From assembly GCA_006218045.1 (NCBI GenBank), contig VBWB01000005.1, positions 62,001 to 126,000 of the forward strand: a stretch of DNA of 64,000 nt, given 5' to 3'. This document shows, piece after piece, positions 24,956-33,256 of the stretch (its first letter is position 1; each line of letters begins with the position of its first letter). Origin of the DNA: Stygiobacter sp. Lineage in GTDB: Bacteria > Pseudomonadota > Alphaproteobacteria > Rhodospirillales > Magnetospirillaceae. A program made the translations under genes and the position numbers. The notes under the pieces are model-generated. The model was given only the letters and a program-made list of their open reading frames with translations. It ran no database searches and was not told the origin of the DNA.

Positions 24956-26080
24956 CTAGGCGTCGTTGCGCTCGACCCAGTCGATCACCAGATCGCAGAT
25001 CCGAGCAATGTCTTCGGCGGACAGGCCGATGGCGGAAGGCAGGTGCAGTGAACGATGGGAAATCGAGCGGCTGACCGGGAAATCGTTTGGATCATTGCCG
25101 TGGCGATAGGGTTTGGCCTCATGCACGGGAAAGATCATCGGTCGCGGTTCAACCCCGTTCCGGCGCAGATAATCGCTCAAGGGTGTTCGCAATTCGGCCC
25201 GGCGCAGCGTGATGGTGGTCAGCCAATGAACCGGGGCACACCATGCGGCCACCGGTCGGAAGCTCAGCTTGGCACAGCCGGACAACTGGCGGCGGTAAGT
25301 CTCGCACTGGATCAGGCGGCGGGCCTGGGTGTCGTCGAGGCGTTCCAATTGGGCTAGGGCAACCGCGGCCTGCATGTTGGTCATGCGGTAATTGGTGCCG
25401 ATGACATCGTGAACATAGCGCTGCTGACGTGACATGCCGTGGTCGCGGAGGATGCGCAGATTCTCCGCCAAATCGGCGTCGTGACACAGGATCATCCCGC
25501 CTTCGCCGCAGGTCATGATCTTGTTGGCGAAGAACGAATAACAGGATGCGTCGCCAAAGGTGCCGACCCGCTGGCGGCTGCCGTCGGTCGGATCGATCCA
25601 CTGGGCGTCCGGCGCTTCGGCCACGTCTTCGATGACCTTGAGGCCGTGACGACGGGCAATGGCCATGATCGGCCCCATGTTCGCGGCATGACCAAAGGCA
25701 TGAACGACGATGACCGCCTTGGTCCGGGGGGTGATCCGGGCTTCCAGGCATTGGGGATCGATTCCCCAACCGATCGGCTCCACATCCACCAGGACCGGGG
25801 TAGCGCCGGTCATGGCGATCATGTTGGCCGGGGCGATGAAGGTGAGGTCGGGACAGATGACCTCGTCGCCCGCTCCGATACCCAGGCCCAGCAAAGCCAG
25901 GTGCAAGGCGGTGGTGCAGTTGGAGGTGGCGATGCCGTGGGGCATGCCGGTGTGCCGGGCGTAAGCCTGCTCGAAATCGGTGATGAACCGCCCTTGCGAG
26001 GAAATCCATCCGGTGTCGATGCACTCAAGCAGATATTCCCGTTCCTTGGCGGTAAATTCAGGTTCAAAAATGGGAATCAT
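24956..26080 (-). CDS. DegT/DnrJ/EryC1 family PLP aminotransferase
   Basis: A 374-aa PLP-dependent sugar aminotransferase, first gene of the long minus-strand run. It starts MIPIFEPEFTAKEREYLLECIDTGWISSQGRFITDFE and has TSNCTTALHLALLGLGIGAGDEVICPDLTF, the PLP phosphate/ring segment VIEDVAEAPDAQW and the Schiff-base lysine in SFFANKIMTCGEGG. The enzyme family aminates 4-keto sugar nucleotides. With LegB in the operon a LegC-like role fits, though perosamine-synthase-like activity is also possible. A promoter lies about 75 bases upstream. Confidence 0.9.
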   Translation of the reverse strand: MIPIFEPEFTAKEREYLLECIDTGWISSQGRFITDFEQAYARHTGMPHGIATSNCTTALHLALLGLGIGAGDEVICPDLTFIAPANMIAMTGATPVLVDVEPIGWGIDPQCLEARITPRTKAVIVVHAFGHAANMGPIMAIARRHGLKVIEDVAEAPDAQWIDPTDGSRQRVGTFGDASCYSFFANKIMTCGEGGMILCHDADLAENLRILRDHGMSRQQRYVHDVIGTNYRMTNMQAAVALAQLERLDDTQARRLIQCETYRRQLSGCAKLSFRPVAAWCAPVHWLTTITLRRAELRTPLSDYLRRNGVEPRPMIFPVHEAKPYRHGNDPNDFPVSRSISHRSLHLPSAIGLSAEDIARICDLVIDWVERNDA

Positions 26081-26155
26081 GATTGGTGCCGATTTCCTTG
26101 ACAGGGATTCCTTGCCGCCACGGCGATAGTGCCGGCGCGGACGCCCGGGTGGGGC

Positions 26156-26183
26156 ATTCTAGGGGTGGCCGGTTCGCCGTCAA
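26156..26183 (-). promoter_or_regulatory. sigma70-type promoter of the 26-kb minus-strand operon
   Basis: On the minus strand the sequence reads TTGACG, 16 bases, TAGAAT, a near-consensus -35/-10 pair. It lies in the 121-base gap between the winged-helix regulator and the aminotransferase gene. Transcription would start near 26149, leaving a leader of about 70 bases before the ATG at 26080. Confidence 0.6.
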
Positions 26184-26201
26184 TAGTCGAGGCCTGTCCG
26201 G

Positions 26202-26855
26202 TCATGGGCTCGGCGTATCGACAGGAATGCGGCGGCGCAAATGCTGCATCATGGACGGCACCAAGATCCGATGGTCGTCGTAGTGAAGGTGCAGTTGCTC
26301 GAACACTTCCGGCAGTTTCCACATGGCGGTGACGATGACGGCGTCGATGCTGTCGTCAACGGGCGGCGAGGCGGCGCACGGCACGCCCAGATAGTCGGTG
26401 CGATTGGCGCCAGGGTCGATCATCAAGATGGGTTCGATTCCGGCGGCCTTGGCGCATAACAGGGCGACGTCGCTCATTTCGCTGAGGCCGTAGAAGGCGA
26501 TTCTCGTCCAATTCCGCGCTTTGCAGTTTTGCAGCAAGGTATCGTATTCGTCGCGGGCTTCACGAAACAGGCTGAAGGATTGCGACAGGTATTCCGACGT
26601 CAGCTTGGCTTTTTCCATGAAGCCCCGCGGCGTCAGCATGTAGCTCACGCTGGTGGGGTGGACCTGGCTGGCCTTCAGCCATCCCTTGGCGATACAGCGT
26701 TTGACATAGGCATTCACCAAACCCACGGCCACACCCAGATTCCGCGCCATGGCCCGTTGCCCGACATTGCCATCCTCGCCGATGAAACGCAGCAACCCCA
26801 GTGTCAACCGGGTCTCGGCGGCGATGGATTTCGGGTGGGGATCATCTTGGGTCAT
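26202..26855 (-). CDS. winged-helix transcriptional regulator
   Basis: A 217-aa protein with an N-terminal winged helix-turn-helix (about residues 12-80: LTLGLLRFIGEDGNVGQRAMARNLGVAVGLVNAYVKRCIAKGWLKASQ ... YMLTPRGFMEKAKL). The C-terminal Rossmann-like domain (RIAFYGLSEMSDVALLCAKAAGIEPILMIDPG ... DAVIVTAMWKLPEVFEQL) could bind a nucleotide sugar or cofactor. It stands between the two divergent operons and probably controls one or both. Its own promoter overlaps two dyads, which suggests autoregulation. The ATG lies only seven bases after the -10 box and no Shine-Dalgarno is present, so its message is probably leaderless. Confidence 0.85.
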   Translation of the reverse strand: MTQDDPHPKSIAAETRLTLGLLRFIGEDGNVGQRAMARNLGVAVGLVNAYVKRCIAKGWLKASQVHPTSVSYMLTPRGFMEKAKLTSEYLSQSFSLFREARDEYDTLLQNCKARNWTRIAFYGLSEMSDVALLCAKAAGIEPILMIDPGANRTDYLGVPCAASPPVDDSIDAVIVTAMWKLPEVFEQLHLHYDDHRILVPSMMQHLRRRIPVDTPSP

Positions 26856-26862
26856 GGGGGAA

Positions 26863-26892
26863 ACTATGCACCGTTCACGGCGTGAGCGTCAA
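26863..26892 (-). promoter_or_regulatory. promoter of the winged-helix regulator, predicted leaderless
   Basis: On the minus strand: TTGACG (26887-26892), an 18-base spacer and CATAGT (26863-26868). Seven bases (TTCCCCC) separate the -10 from the ATG at 26855, so the expected start site falls at or beside the initiation codon. The dyad at 26872-26888 lies within the spacer and touches the -35. Confidence 0.5.
26872..26888. promoter_or_regulatory. operator-like dyad 1
   Basis: CGTTCAC GGC GTGAGCG: two 7-base arms around three bases, with one mismatch between the arms. It is the imperfect copy of the dyad at 26899 and sits inside the spacer of the regulator promoter. Binding here would block RNA polymerase. 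Confidence 0.55.
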
Positions 26893-26898
26893 TGCTCC

Positions 26899-26915
26899 CG
26901 TTCACGCGGTGAACG
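26899..26915. promoter_or_regulatory. operator-like dyad 2
   Basis: CGTTCAC GCG GTGAACG: perfect 7-base inverted arms around three bases. Its centre is 27 bases from the centre of dyad 1. It lies just upstream of the regulator -35 and about 30 bases before the divergent plus-strand promoter. Confidence 0.6.
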
Positions 26916-26944
26916 ACGGGGGCGGTGGTGCCGTATTGGCGGCA

Positions 26945-26973
26945 TTGATTGCTTTGGCGAAAAATCGTATAGC
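26945..26973 (+). promoter_or_regulatory. promoter of the heptose operon
   Basis: TTGATT (26945-26950), 17-base spacer, TATAGC (26968-26973). Transcription would begin near 26980, giving a leader of about 40 bases before the GTG at 27019. A short dyad GCTCT-N6-AGAGC (26972-26987) overlaps the -10 and the start site and could be a further binding site. Confidence 0.5.
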
Positions 26974-27018
26974 TCTGGTATTAGAGCCGGCGAAATATTG
27001 AGGTTCAGGGGGTAGGCT

Positions 27019-27624
27019 GTGGAATATCTTGAAAAATATCTGTTCCAGGCCAGTGAGATCTGCCGCCTGATTGATCGTGACGCTTATCGCCGCCTTGTGG
27101 ATGAGCTGACGGCGCTGAAGCGCCGCAACGGTCGGCTGTTCATTCTCGGCGTCGGCGGCAGCGCCGCCAATTGCGGTCACGCGGTCAATGATTTTCGCAA
27201 GCTTTGCGGCATCGAAGCCTATGCGCCCACCGACAACGTCGCCGAACTGACCGCGCGGACCAACGACGAGGGCTGGGATACGGTTTTTGCCGCCTATCTG
27301 CGCACCAGCAAGGCCAATGGCGACGACGCCATCCTGGTTTTGTCGGTGGGGGGCGGTAATGCCGAGCTGAATGTTTCCCCCAATATCGTTCGTGCCGTCG
27401 ACGAGGCGCTGGAGCGCGACATGCGCATTCTGGGCATCGTCGGTCGGGATGGCGGCTATACCGGGCGTAAGGGCCATGCGGTCGTCATCATCCCCACGGT
27501 GGATGCCGATGCGATCACGCCCCATTCCGAGGCTTTCCAGGCGGTGGTCTGGCATGGCCTCGTGTGCCATCCCGAACTGAAGGCCCAGGAAAACAAGTGG
27601 GAAGGGTTGAAGGTTCAGGCATGA
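27019..27624 (+). CDS. gmhA: SIS-domain sedoheptulose-7-phosphate isomerase-like protein (GmhA type)
   Basis: A 201-aa sugar isomerase (SIS) domain protein, first gene of the plus-strand operon. It contains RLFILGVGGSAANCGHAVNDFRKLCGIEAYAPTDNVAELTARTNDEGWDTVF, DAILVLSVGGGNAELNVSPNIVRAV and the C-terminal segment TPHSEAFQAVVWHGLVCHP. GmhA converts sedoheptulose 7-phosphate to heptose 7-phosphate, and the following GmhB-, HddA- and HddC-like genes support that role. The ISVGGG segment differs from the ISTSGNS of standard GmhA, so the substrate could differ slightly. The start is the GTG 27019 with AGGGGGT upstream. Confidence 0.82.
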   Translation: MEYLEKYLFQASEICRLIDRDAYRRLVDELTALKRRNGRLFILGVGGSAANCGHAVNDFRKLCGIEAYAPTDNVAELTARTNDEGWDTVFAAYLRTSKANGDDAILVLSVGGGNAELNVSPNIVRAVDEALERDMRILGIVGRDGGYTGRKGHAVVIIPTVDADAITPHSEAFQAVVWHGLVCHPELKAQENKWEGLKVQA

Positions 27625-28148
27625 GGCGGGCGGTTTTTCTTGATCGGGATGGTGTCGTGCTGCGTTCCATCGAACGCGACGGCAAGCCGTTCGCCCCGAC
27701 CAAGGCCGACCAGTTCGAGATTTTGCCCGGCGTCGAGCAAGCGGTCGCCCGCCTGAAGCAGGCCGGTTTCGTCACCGTTCTGGTCACCAATCAGCCCGAT
27801 GTGGGCCGCGGCACCTTGGATCAGGCCATTGTCGAGGGCATGCATGATCGCTTGCAGGCGGTGCTGGCCTTGGACGAGGTCAAGGTCAGCTATACCGCCA
27901 GCGACGACGAAGGCTGTCAGCGGCGGAAGCCGGCGCCCGGCATGCTGTTGGAAGCCGCACGGCGATTCGACATCGATCTTGGCCGCAGCTATATGGTCGG
28001 GGACCGGTGGCGGGATGTGGAGGCCGGCAAGGCCGCCGGCTGCGTCACCATCTTCATCGATCACGGCTATCAGGAACGTCAGCCGAGCGATTTTGATCTC
28101 AAGGTTTCGGATCTGCCCGAGGCCGTCAGTTTCATTCTTGCCAACTAA
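27621..28148 (+). CDS. gmhB: HAD heptose-bisphosphate phosphatase (GmhB type)
   Basis: A 175-aa HAD-superfamily phosphatase. It shows motif I RAVFLDRDGVVLRSI (DxDG), motif II VLVTNQPDVGRG, the cysteine-containing loop DDEGCQRRKPAPGML and motif IV MVGDRWRDVEAGKAAGC. This matches GmhB, which removes the 7-phosphate of heptose 1,7-bisphosphate. The start is the ATG at 27621 overlapping the GmhA-like stop by ATGA. The earlier track start is inside that gene. Confidence 0.9.
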   Translation: MRRAVFLDRDGVVLRSIERDGKPFAPTKADQFEILPGVEQAVARLKQAGFVTVLVTNQPDVGRGTLDQAIVEGMHDRLQAVLALDEVKVSYTASDDEGCQRRKPAPGMLLEAARRFDIDLGRSYMVGDRWRDVEAGKAAGCVTIFIDHGYQERQPSDFDLKVSDLPEAVSFILAN

Positions 28149-28158
28149 GGAAATCACG

Positions 28159-28881
28159 ATGACCGGCACCAGCGCGCCTTCTCCTAAAGTCAGGATTTTT
28201 GCCGATGGGGCGGATCTTGACGGTGTGCGGGCCTTGGCCGCCAATCCGGTCATCTGCGGCTTCACCACCAATCCCACGCTGATGCGTAAGGCTGGAATCA
28301 GCGATTATCAGGCCTTTGCCCGCGACATGCTGGCCATCGTCGGTGAGCGTTCGGTCAGCTTCGAGGTGTTCGCCGATGATTTCGCCGAAATCGAGCGCCA
28401 GGCCCGGATCATCGCCGGTTGGGGCAGCAATGTGTATGTGAAGATTCCCATCACCAACACCAAGGGCGAAAGTGCTGCCCCGACCATTCGGCGGCTGTCC
28501 GATGCCGGGGTCAAGCTGAACGTGACCGCCATCCTGACCGTGGCGCAGGTGCGGCGGACGGTTGAGGCCCTCAATGCCGAGGTGCCGGCGATCATTTCGG
28601 TTTTTGCCGGCCGTATCGCCGATACCGGTCGCGATCCGGTACCGGTGATGGCGCAATGTCGTCAGGAAATGGCGTCCCGGCCCAAAGCCGAGTTGCTGTG
28701 GGCCAGCACCCGCGAGCTTTACAATATTTTCCAGGCCGAGGTCTCGGGCTGCGACATCATCACCGCCACCCCGGACATTCTGGGCAAGTTGGGCGGTGTC
28801 GGGCGCGACCTGGACGAGCTTAGCCTGGATACCGTCAAAATGTTCTATCGTGATGCCTTGAGCGCCGGCTATCAGCTGTAA
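28159..28881 (+). CDS. transaldolase / fructose-6-phosphate aldolase family protein
   Basis: A 240-aa class I aldolase of the short transaldolase (FSA/TalC) type. It has ICGFTTNPTLMRKAGI, SFEVFADD, the Schiff-base lysine in NVYVKIPITNTKGE, KLNVTAILTVAQV and IISVFAGRIADTGRDP. The start is the ATG 28159 with AAGGA eight bases upstream. The long track ORF here is out of frame with the HAD gene. Transaldolase equilibrates sedoheptulose 7-phosphate with hexose phosphate, so this enzyme may feed substrate to the GmhA-like isomerase. That link is inference. Confidence 0.87.
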   Translation: MTGTSAPSPKVRIFADGADLDGVRALAANPVICGFTTNPTLMRKAGISDYQAFARDMLAIVGERSVSFEVFADDFAEIERQARIIAGWGSNVYVKIPITNTKGESAAPTIRRLSDAGVKLNVTAILTVAQVRRTVEALNAEVPAIISVFAGRIADTGRDPVPVMAQCRQEMASRPKAELLWASTRELYNIFQAEVSGCDIITATPDILGKLGGVGRDLDELSLDTVKMFYRDALSAGYQL

Positions 28882-28909
28882 ACGCAGGTTTTGAGAAACG
28901 GGAGGCATC

Positions 28910-29899
28910 ATGAAGATCGTTCGCGCCCCATTGCGCATCACTCTTGGCGGTGGCGGCACCGATCTGCCCGGCTGGTATCGCGAGCATGGCGGCTTTCTGG
29001 TTTCCGCGGCCATCGACAAGCATATTTACCTGACCGGTTCGCGCCGTGTTTACGATGAGAATATTTGGCTCAGCTATTCCAAGGTCGAGGTTTGTCGCGA
29101 CGTTTCGGAAGTCAGCCACGAATTGTTCAAGGCCTGCCTGAAGCGCTTTGATTTCCCCCGCGGCTACGAGATCCACTCGATTTCCGAATTGCCGGGCAAT
29201 ACCGGATTGGGATCGTCGGGCGCTTTCCTGGTCGCCACCATCAAGCTGCTGGCCGAGGTGGAAAAGCGGGCGATGAGCGAACAGGACATCGCCGAGATGG
29301 CCTGCCAGATCGAGATGGAGGAATTGGGGCGCAATTCCGGCAAGCAAGATCCCTATGCGGCGGCTTTTGGCGGCATCATCGCCCTGAATATCGATAAGAG
29401 CGGGCATGTGGAGGTGGAGCCGGTCAAATTGTCGGGTCGCACCATCCGTGAAATGACCAGCACCATCCGGCTGTATTCCACCGGGATCACCCGCAATTCC
29501 GAGGAAGTGCTGAGCCATCAGAATCAGAATCTCGGGGCCAAGCAACGTTCGGCGGTCGAGGCGATGACCCGTATCCAGGAAATCGGCTATGAATCGCGCG
29601 ACTGCCTGCTGGCCGGGGATGTGGAAGGCTTTGGCCGCCTGATGCACGAGCATTGGCAGGTGAAGAAATCCATGAGCGCCAAGATGTCGGCCCCCGAGAT
29701 CGACGCGCTTTATAACTTTGCCATTGCCCAGGGGGCTTTGGGCGGCAAGATCATCGGCGCCGGTGGCGGCGGTTTCCTGATGGTTTATGTGCCGCCGGCC
29801 AAGCTGGCCGATTTTGACGAAGCCATGAGCAATCTGGGGTGCCAGGAAATGGATTGGCGCTTCTCGGATGCCGGCGTCACCTCGCTTTATTCCATCTGA
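28910..29899 (+). CDS. hddA: D-glycero-D-manno-heptose 7-phosphate kinase-like GHMP kinase
   Basis: A 329-aa GHMP kinase: VRAPLRITLGGGGTDLPGWYREHGGFLVSAAIDKHIY, the ATP loop LPGNTGLGSSGAFLVA near residue 100, GKQDPYAAAFGG and the C-terminal GAGGGGFLMVYV. These are the hallmarks of HddA, which phosphorylates heptose 7-phosphate at C1 before GmhB removes the 7-phosphate. It shares its fold with the kinase half of the CBS fusion at 23590. An SD-like GGGAGG lies upstream of the ATG. Confidence 0.9.
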   Translation: MKIVRAPLRITLGGGGTDLPGWYREHGGFLVSAAIDKHIYLTGSRRVYDENIWLSYSKVEVCRDVSEVSHELFKACLKRFDFPRGYEIHSISELPGNTGLGSSGAFLVATIKLLAEVEKRAMSEQDIAEMACQIEMEELGRNSGKQDPYAAAFGGIIALNIDKSGHVEVEPVKLSGRTIREMTSTIRLYSTGITRNSEEVLSHQNQNLGAKQRSAVEAMTRIQEIGYESRDCLLAGDVEGFGRLMHEHWQVKKSMSAKMSAPEIDALYNFAIAQGALGGKIIGAGGGGFLMVYVPPAKLADFDEAMSNLGCQEMDWRFSDAGVTSLYSI

Positions 29900-29913
29900 C
29901 CGGGAGAAATGAT

Positions 29914-31008
29914 GTGCGGCGGTCCGTTGGTATCATCGGGGGCGGTATCTTTGGCCTGACAGCCGCCGTCAATCTGAGCGACACGCATGACGTCACGGTT
30001 TTCGAGCAGTCTCCGGACATTCTGACCGGAGCCACCTGGGCCAATCACAACCGCCATCATTACGGCTATCATTATCCGCGCAGTCCGGAAACCGCGCAGC
30101 AATGTCTGGAAAGCCGGGAATTGTTCGAGGGCACCTATGGCGATTGCTGCAACCGCTCTTTCGCCAATTATTATTGTGTGGCCAAGGAAGACACCAAGAC
30201 CACGCCCGAGGATTATGTCCGGTTTTGCGATCAGGTCGGGTTGGGCTGGCGGGAAGAATGGCCGCAGGGCGATATCCTTGACCGCTCCCGCATCGCCTTG
30301 AGCCTGCGGACGGAAGAGGGCGTTTATGATTTCGCCACGCTGAAGCGGTTGATCGGCGAACGTCTGGGGCGCAGCCGCGACGTGACGCTGCATCTTCGCC
30401 ACCGGGTGATTGACGCCAGCATCGCCGCGGGCGGGGAAAAGCGGCTGGTTGTCGAAGATCCCGACGGCGGACGCCGTGAAATGCAGTTCGATTATCTGAT
30501 CAATGCCATGTACGCCAATTATAATCGCTTCTGCGGTTGGCTGGGCTTTGAACAGAAACTGTTTCAGTACAATCTTCAGGAATTGTGCGTCATCGATCTG
30601 CCGGTGAACGACCCGGTGGGGATCACTATTCAAGACGGGCCCTTTCCGTCCTTTCTGCCGTTGGGCTTTTCCAGAAACCGCTGTCTGTTCGCCCATGTCG
30701 AGGCGTCACAGCTTGTCCGCGATGTTTCCAATGGCCGGACGCCGTTGCTTAATCGGGTTCTCAACATCCAGTCCAACTGGTCCGGGGTCCGCGATGTCAG
30801 CGCCCCGCTGATCCCGATCATCAACCGGGCCCAATACGTTCGCTCGATCTTCGTTGATCGTGTCGTCGATGCGACCAAGGCCGCCTCGGATGCGCGGCTG
30901 ACGGATGTCACCGATCATGGCCAAGGATGCTGGTCGATTTTCGCGGCCAAGATCATCACCTGTGAAGCCAATGCCCGCCGTATCGCCGGTGCCATTGCCG
31001 TGGGCTGA
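29914..31008 (+). CDS. FAD-dependent oxidoreductase (DAO-like)
   Basis: A 364-aa flavoprotein. The FAD-binding motif is at the N-terminus (VGIIGGGIFGLTAAVNLSDTHDVTVFEQSP), followed by the ATWANHNRHHYGYHYPRSPETAQQC segment common in amine/alcohol oxidases of carbohydrate clusters. A second half (DYLINAMYANYNRF) is consistent with substrate binding. The start is the GTG 29914 with GGGAGA upstream, shortly after hddA. It may oxidise a sugar or a glycan residue after GDP-heptose synthesis. The substrate is unknown. Confidence 0.82.
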   Translation: MRRSVGIIGGGIFGLTAAVNLSDTHDVTVFEQSPDILTGATWANHNRHHYGYHYPRSPETAQQCLESRELFEGTYGDCCNRSFANYYCVAKEDTKTTPEDYVRFCDQVGLGWREEWPQGDILDRSRIALSLRTEEGVYDFATLKRLIGERLGRSRDVTLHLRHRVIDASIAAGGEKRLVVEDPDGGRREMQFDYLINAMYANYNRFCGWLGFEQKLFQYNLQELCVIDLPVNDPVGITIQDGPFPSFLPLGFSRNRCLFAHVEASQLVRDVSNGRTPLLNRVLNIQSNWSGVRDVSAPLIPIINRAQYVRSIFVDRVVDATKAASDARLTDVTDHGQGCWSIFAAKIITCEANARRIAGAIAVG

Positions 31009-31041
31009 TCCGATAACCGGTATTGGGGTGAGGTGGGGCGG

Positions 31042-33246
31042 ATGATGTGGTTTTTTCCGGCGACCATCGTCAATTCGGCAACGTCGCAGACGCTGGCCGT
31101 CATCGTTTTCGCCGTTTGCCTATGGCTTTTCATCCGCCGGGCCCAGCGGCTGGAAAACCTTGCCGTCGGGCCGTTCTTCGCCGCATGGGCCGCCATCTGG
31201 CTGTTCGAGTACGTTTATCTCGGCCAGAATTCCTATGTCTATCCCGACGATGAAGGCAATTGGGTCATACCCTTCATCAAGCTGGCGGCGGCCAATGGTG
31301 GCAACCAGCTCTCGCATCTGATCGCCGCCGATCATGAAACCGGGGCTTCGTTTCTGACCGGCGGGGCCGTCCTGACCTTTGACGGCCTGTTGCTCAGCCA
31401 CCTGCCCGCATGGATCGCCATTGCCGTGCATAAGCTGGCCGTGGTCACCTTGCCGTTTTGGGGAATTTATCTGCTGGCGGTTCGCGGCCTTGGCTGCCGG
31501 CGGGCCATCGCCATCGCCTTCGCCGCCCTGATCACCGTCAGTACCCATCATATGATGCTGGTCACCTATGCCACCGGTCTGAGCCGGGCGCTGATCCCGT
31601 TGGCATGCTGGTTTGCGGTCGCCCGCCTGGGTCGGCCCGGTTACTGGCTGGGGGTGACCCTGTATTCCGGGGTCATCGCCCTGTGCATGGTCCCGGTCGA
31701 GGGTTTGCTGCCGCTGGGGGCATCCGTTTTGGCGGTGACCTTGTTGTTGGGACGGACGTCATGGCGTGATTTGCTGACCGTGGCACTGGCGATTGCCGTG
31801 TTGGTTGTGCCGCTGATCATCAATTGGGCCGATTCCCTGTACGGCATGATGCAATTGGCGCCCCTCTCCCCTTATGCCAGAAATGCCGTCGATCGGGCCG
31901 AATGGGGCTATCGTCTGGGGCAGATCGGCAATGCCCTGTGGCAATTATGGCCGCATAGCGTCAACGGCCTGCCCCAAAGCCTGGCCCTGTCATCCTTGGT
32001 CGTGTTGTTCGTCGGCGCCCGGCCCGAGCGCTGGCGCGCCCTGGGCACCCTGCTGATGCCGATCTTGATTTTCGCCGCCATCATTTTGTTCCCCTGGGAA
32101 AGGCTTGGTTTGGCCGCCATCCGTGGCGCCACGCTTGAATATTGCCTGGAAGCGGGAGTGATCACCGCCCCCTTGCTGGGGGCGCTGGCGGCCGAAGCGT
32201 TGTTTGCACGCTGGCCGAAAGCGGTCCTGGCCGGATCATTCGCCGTTGCGGTGATGCTGCTGGCCTGGGTAAAGGCCCATAATCTGCTCCTGCATTATGA
32301 CCATGGCGGGCAAAGCGCCTATCGCGCCGAAAACCTTGTGGATGCGGCCTGGGCCCCGGCGGAACCGTTCCGGGTCATCACCTTGTGGCACAAATACCTG
32401 ACCCCCGAGCAGAACGTGCCCAGCGGTTTCAACGGATTGGCCGCCTTTGACCAATATCTGAACATCTCGTTCGCCAACCATCAGGATTATTGGTCTTACG
32501 GCATCATGCGGAGCACGCCGCGCCGCGACCTGGATTTACAGTGGCATTACTGGAATGGTCAGGCATACGAATTGGACCGCCAAGCCTCTTCCGCCTTGCT
32601 GGGCTTGGCCAATGTGCGCTTCATCATCAGTCCGGTGCCGCTGGTCGGAGAATCGCTGCGGTTCGTCGATGGCCCCAAGGACTTGCCCAAGGACCGTGCG
32701 ATCCTGAAAATGCGCCGGCTGAACGATGGCGACAACAGTTGGAAGCGCCGCATCGCCGATAGTGTCGATGAGACCCGCTGGCATTTCGAGCGGATGTTTG
32801 AATACGGCAAGCTCTATATCTACGAAATCGCGCAATCCAAGCCGCGGGCCTATGGCGCTCGCCAAATCATCGAGGTGGCTGACCATATGCCGCCCAAGGA
32901 ATTCCATGGGTTAATCGAGCGTCATGCCGCCGAAAACGCGGCGGTGCTGCGCCATCGGGATCGACCGGCTTTGCCCTCTGCCGGGCAGGTGACCGTGACC
33001 GGGCTGTCTTTGCTGCCGGATGGATATGATCTATCCGTGTCGGCGCCGACGGATGGATTGGTGTTGGTCAATATCAGCTTCAGTCCATTTCTATCGGCGC
33101 AATGTGCTGATCAAGCTTTGACTTTGTCCGCCGCTAACGGCGTACAGACGGCTGTAGTAGTTCCGGCCGGATGTTCCGATGTCAGACTGCGCTACTACCG
33201 TCCGACAGCCTGGGAAGCCCTTGCTAAATTGTGGATTCGGCACTGA
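31042..33246 (+). CDS. GT-C-like multi-spanning membrane protein, paralogue of 37918-40158
   Basis: A protein of about 734 aa with roughly a dozen hydrophobic segments in the first 430 residues and a C-terminal soluble domain. The first periplasmic loop carries NSYVYPDDEGNWVIPFIKLAA, an acidic motif of the kind that serves as catalytic site in GT-C enzymes using polyprenyl-phosphate sugars. The C-terminal domain (DGLVLVNISFSPF ... DVRLRYYRPTAWEALAKLW) resembles YfhO-like proteins. It is similar end to end to the protein at 37918-40158. The ATG at 31042 is preferred; a GTG at 31033 is an alternative. Confidence 0.75.
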   Translation: MMWFFPATIVNSATSQTLAVIVFAVCLWLFIRRAQRLENLAVGPFFAAWAAIWLFEYVYLGQNSYVYPDDEGNWVIPFIKLAAANGGNQLSHLIAADHETGASFLTGGAVLTFDGLLLSHLPAWIAIAVHKLAVVTLPFWGIYLLAVRGLGCRRAIAIAFAALITVSTHHMMLVTYATGLSRALIPLACWFAVARLGRPGYWLGVTLYSGVIALCMVPVEGLLPLGASVLAVTLLLGRTSWRDLLTVALAIAVLVVPLIINWADSLYGMMQLAPLSPYARNAVDRAEWGYRLGQIGNALWQLWPHSVNGLPQSLALSSLVVLFVGARPERWRALGTLLMPILIFAAIILFPWERLGLAAIRGATLEYCLEAGVITAPLLGALAAEALFARWPKAVLAGSFAVAVMLLAWVKAHNLLLHYDHGGQSAYRAENLVDAAWAPAEPFRVITLWHKYLTPEQNVPSGFNGLAAFDQYLNISFANHQDYWSYGIMRSTPRRDLDLQWHYWNGQAYELDRQASSALLGLANVRFIISPVPLVGESLRFVDGPKDLPKDRAILKMRRLNDGDNSWKRRIADSVDETRWHFERMFEYGKLYIYEIAQSKPRAYGARQIIEVADHMPPKEFHGLIERHAAENAAVLRHRDRPALPSAGQVTVTGLSLLPDGYDLSVSAPTDGLVLVNISFSPFLSAQCADQALTLSAANGVQTAVVVPAGCSDVRLRYYRPTAWEALAKLWIRH

Positions 33247-33256
33247 GGTGTTTGCA

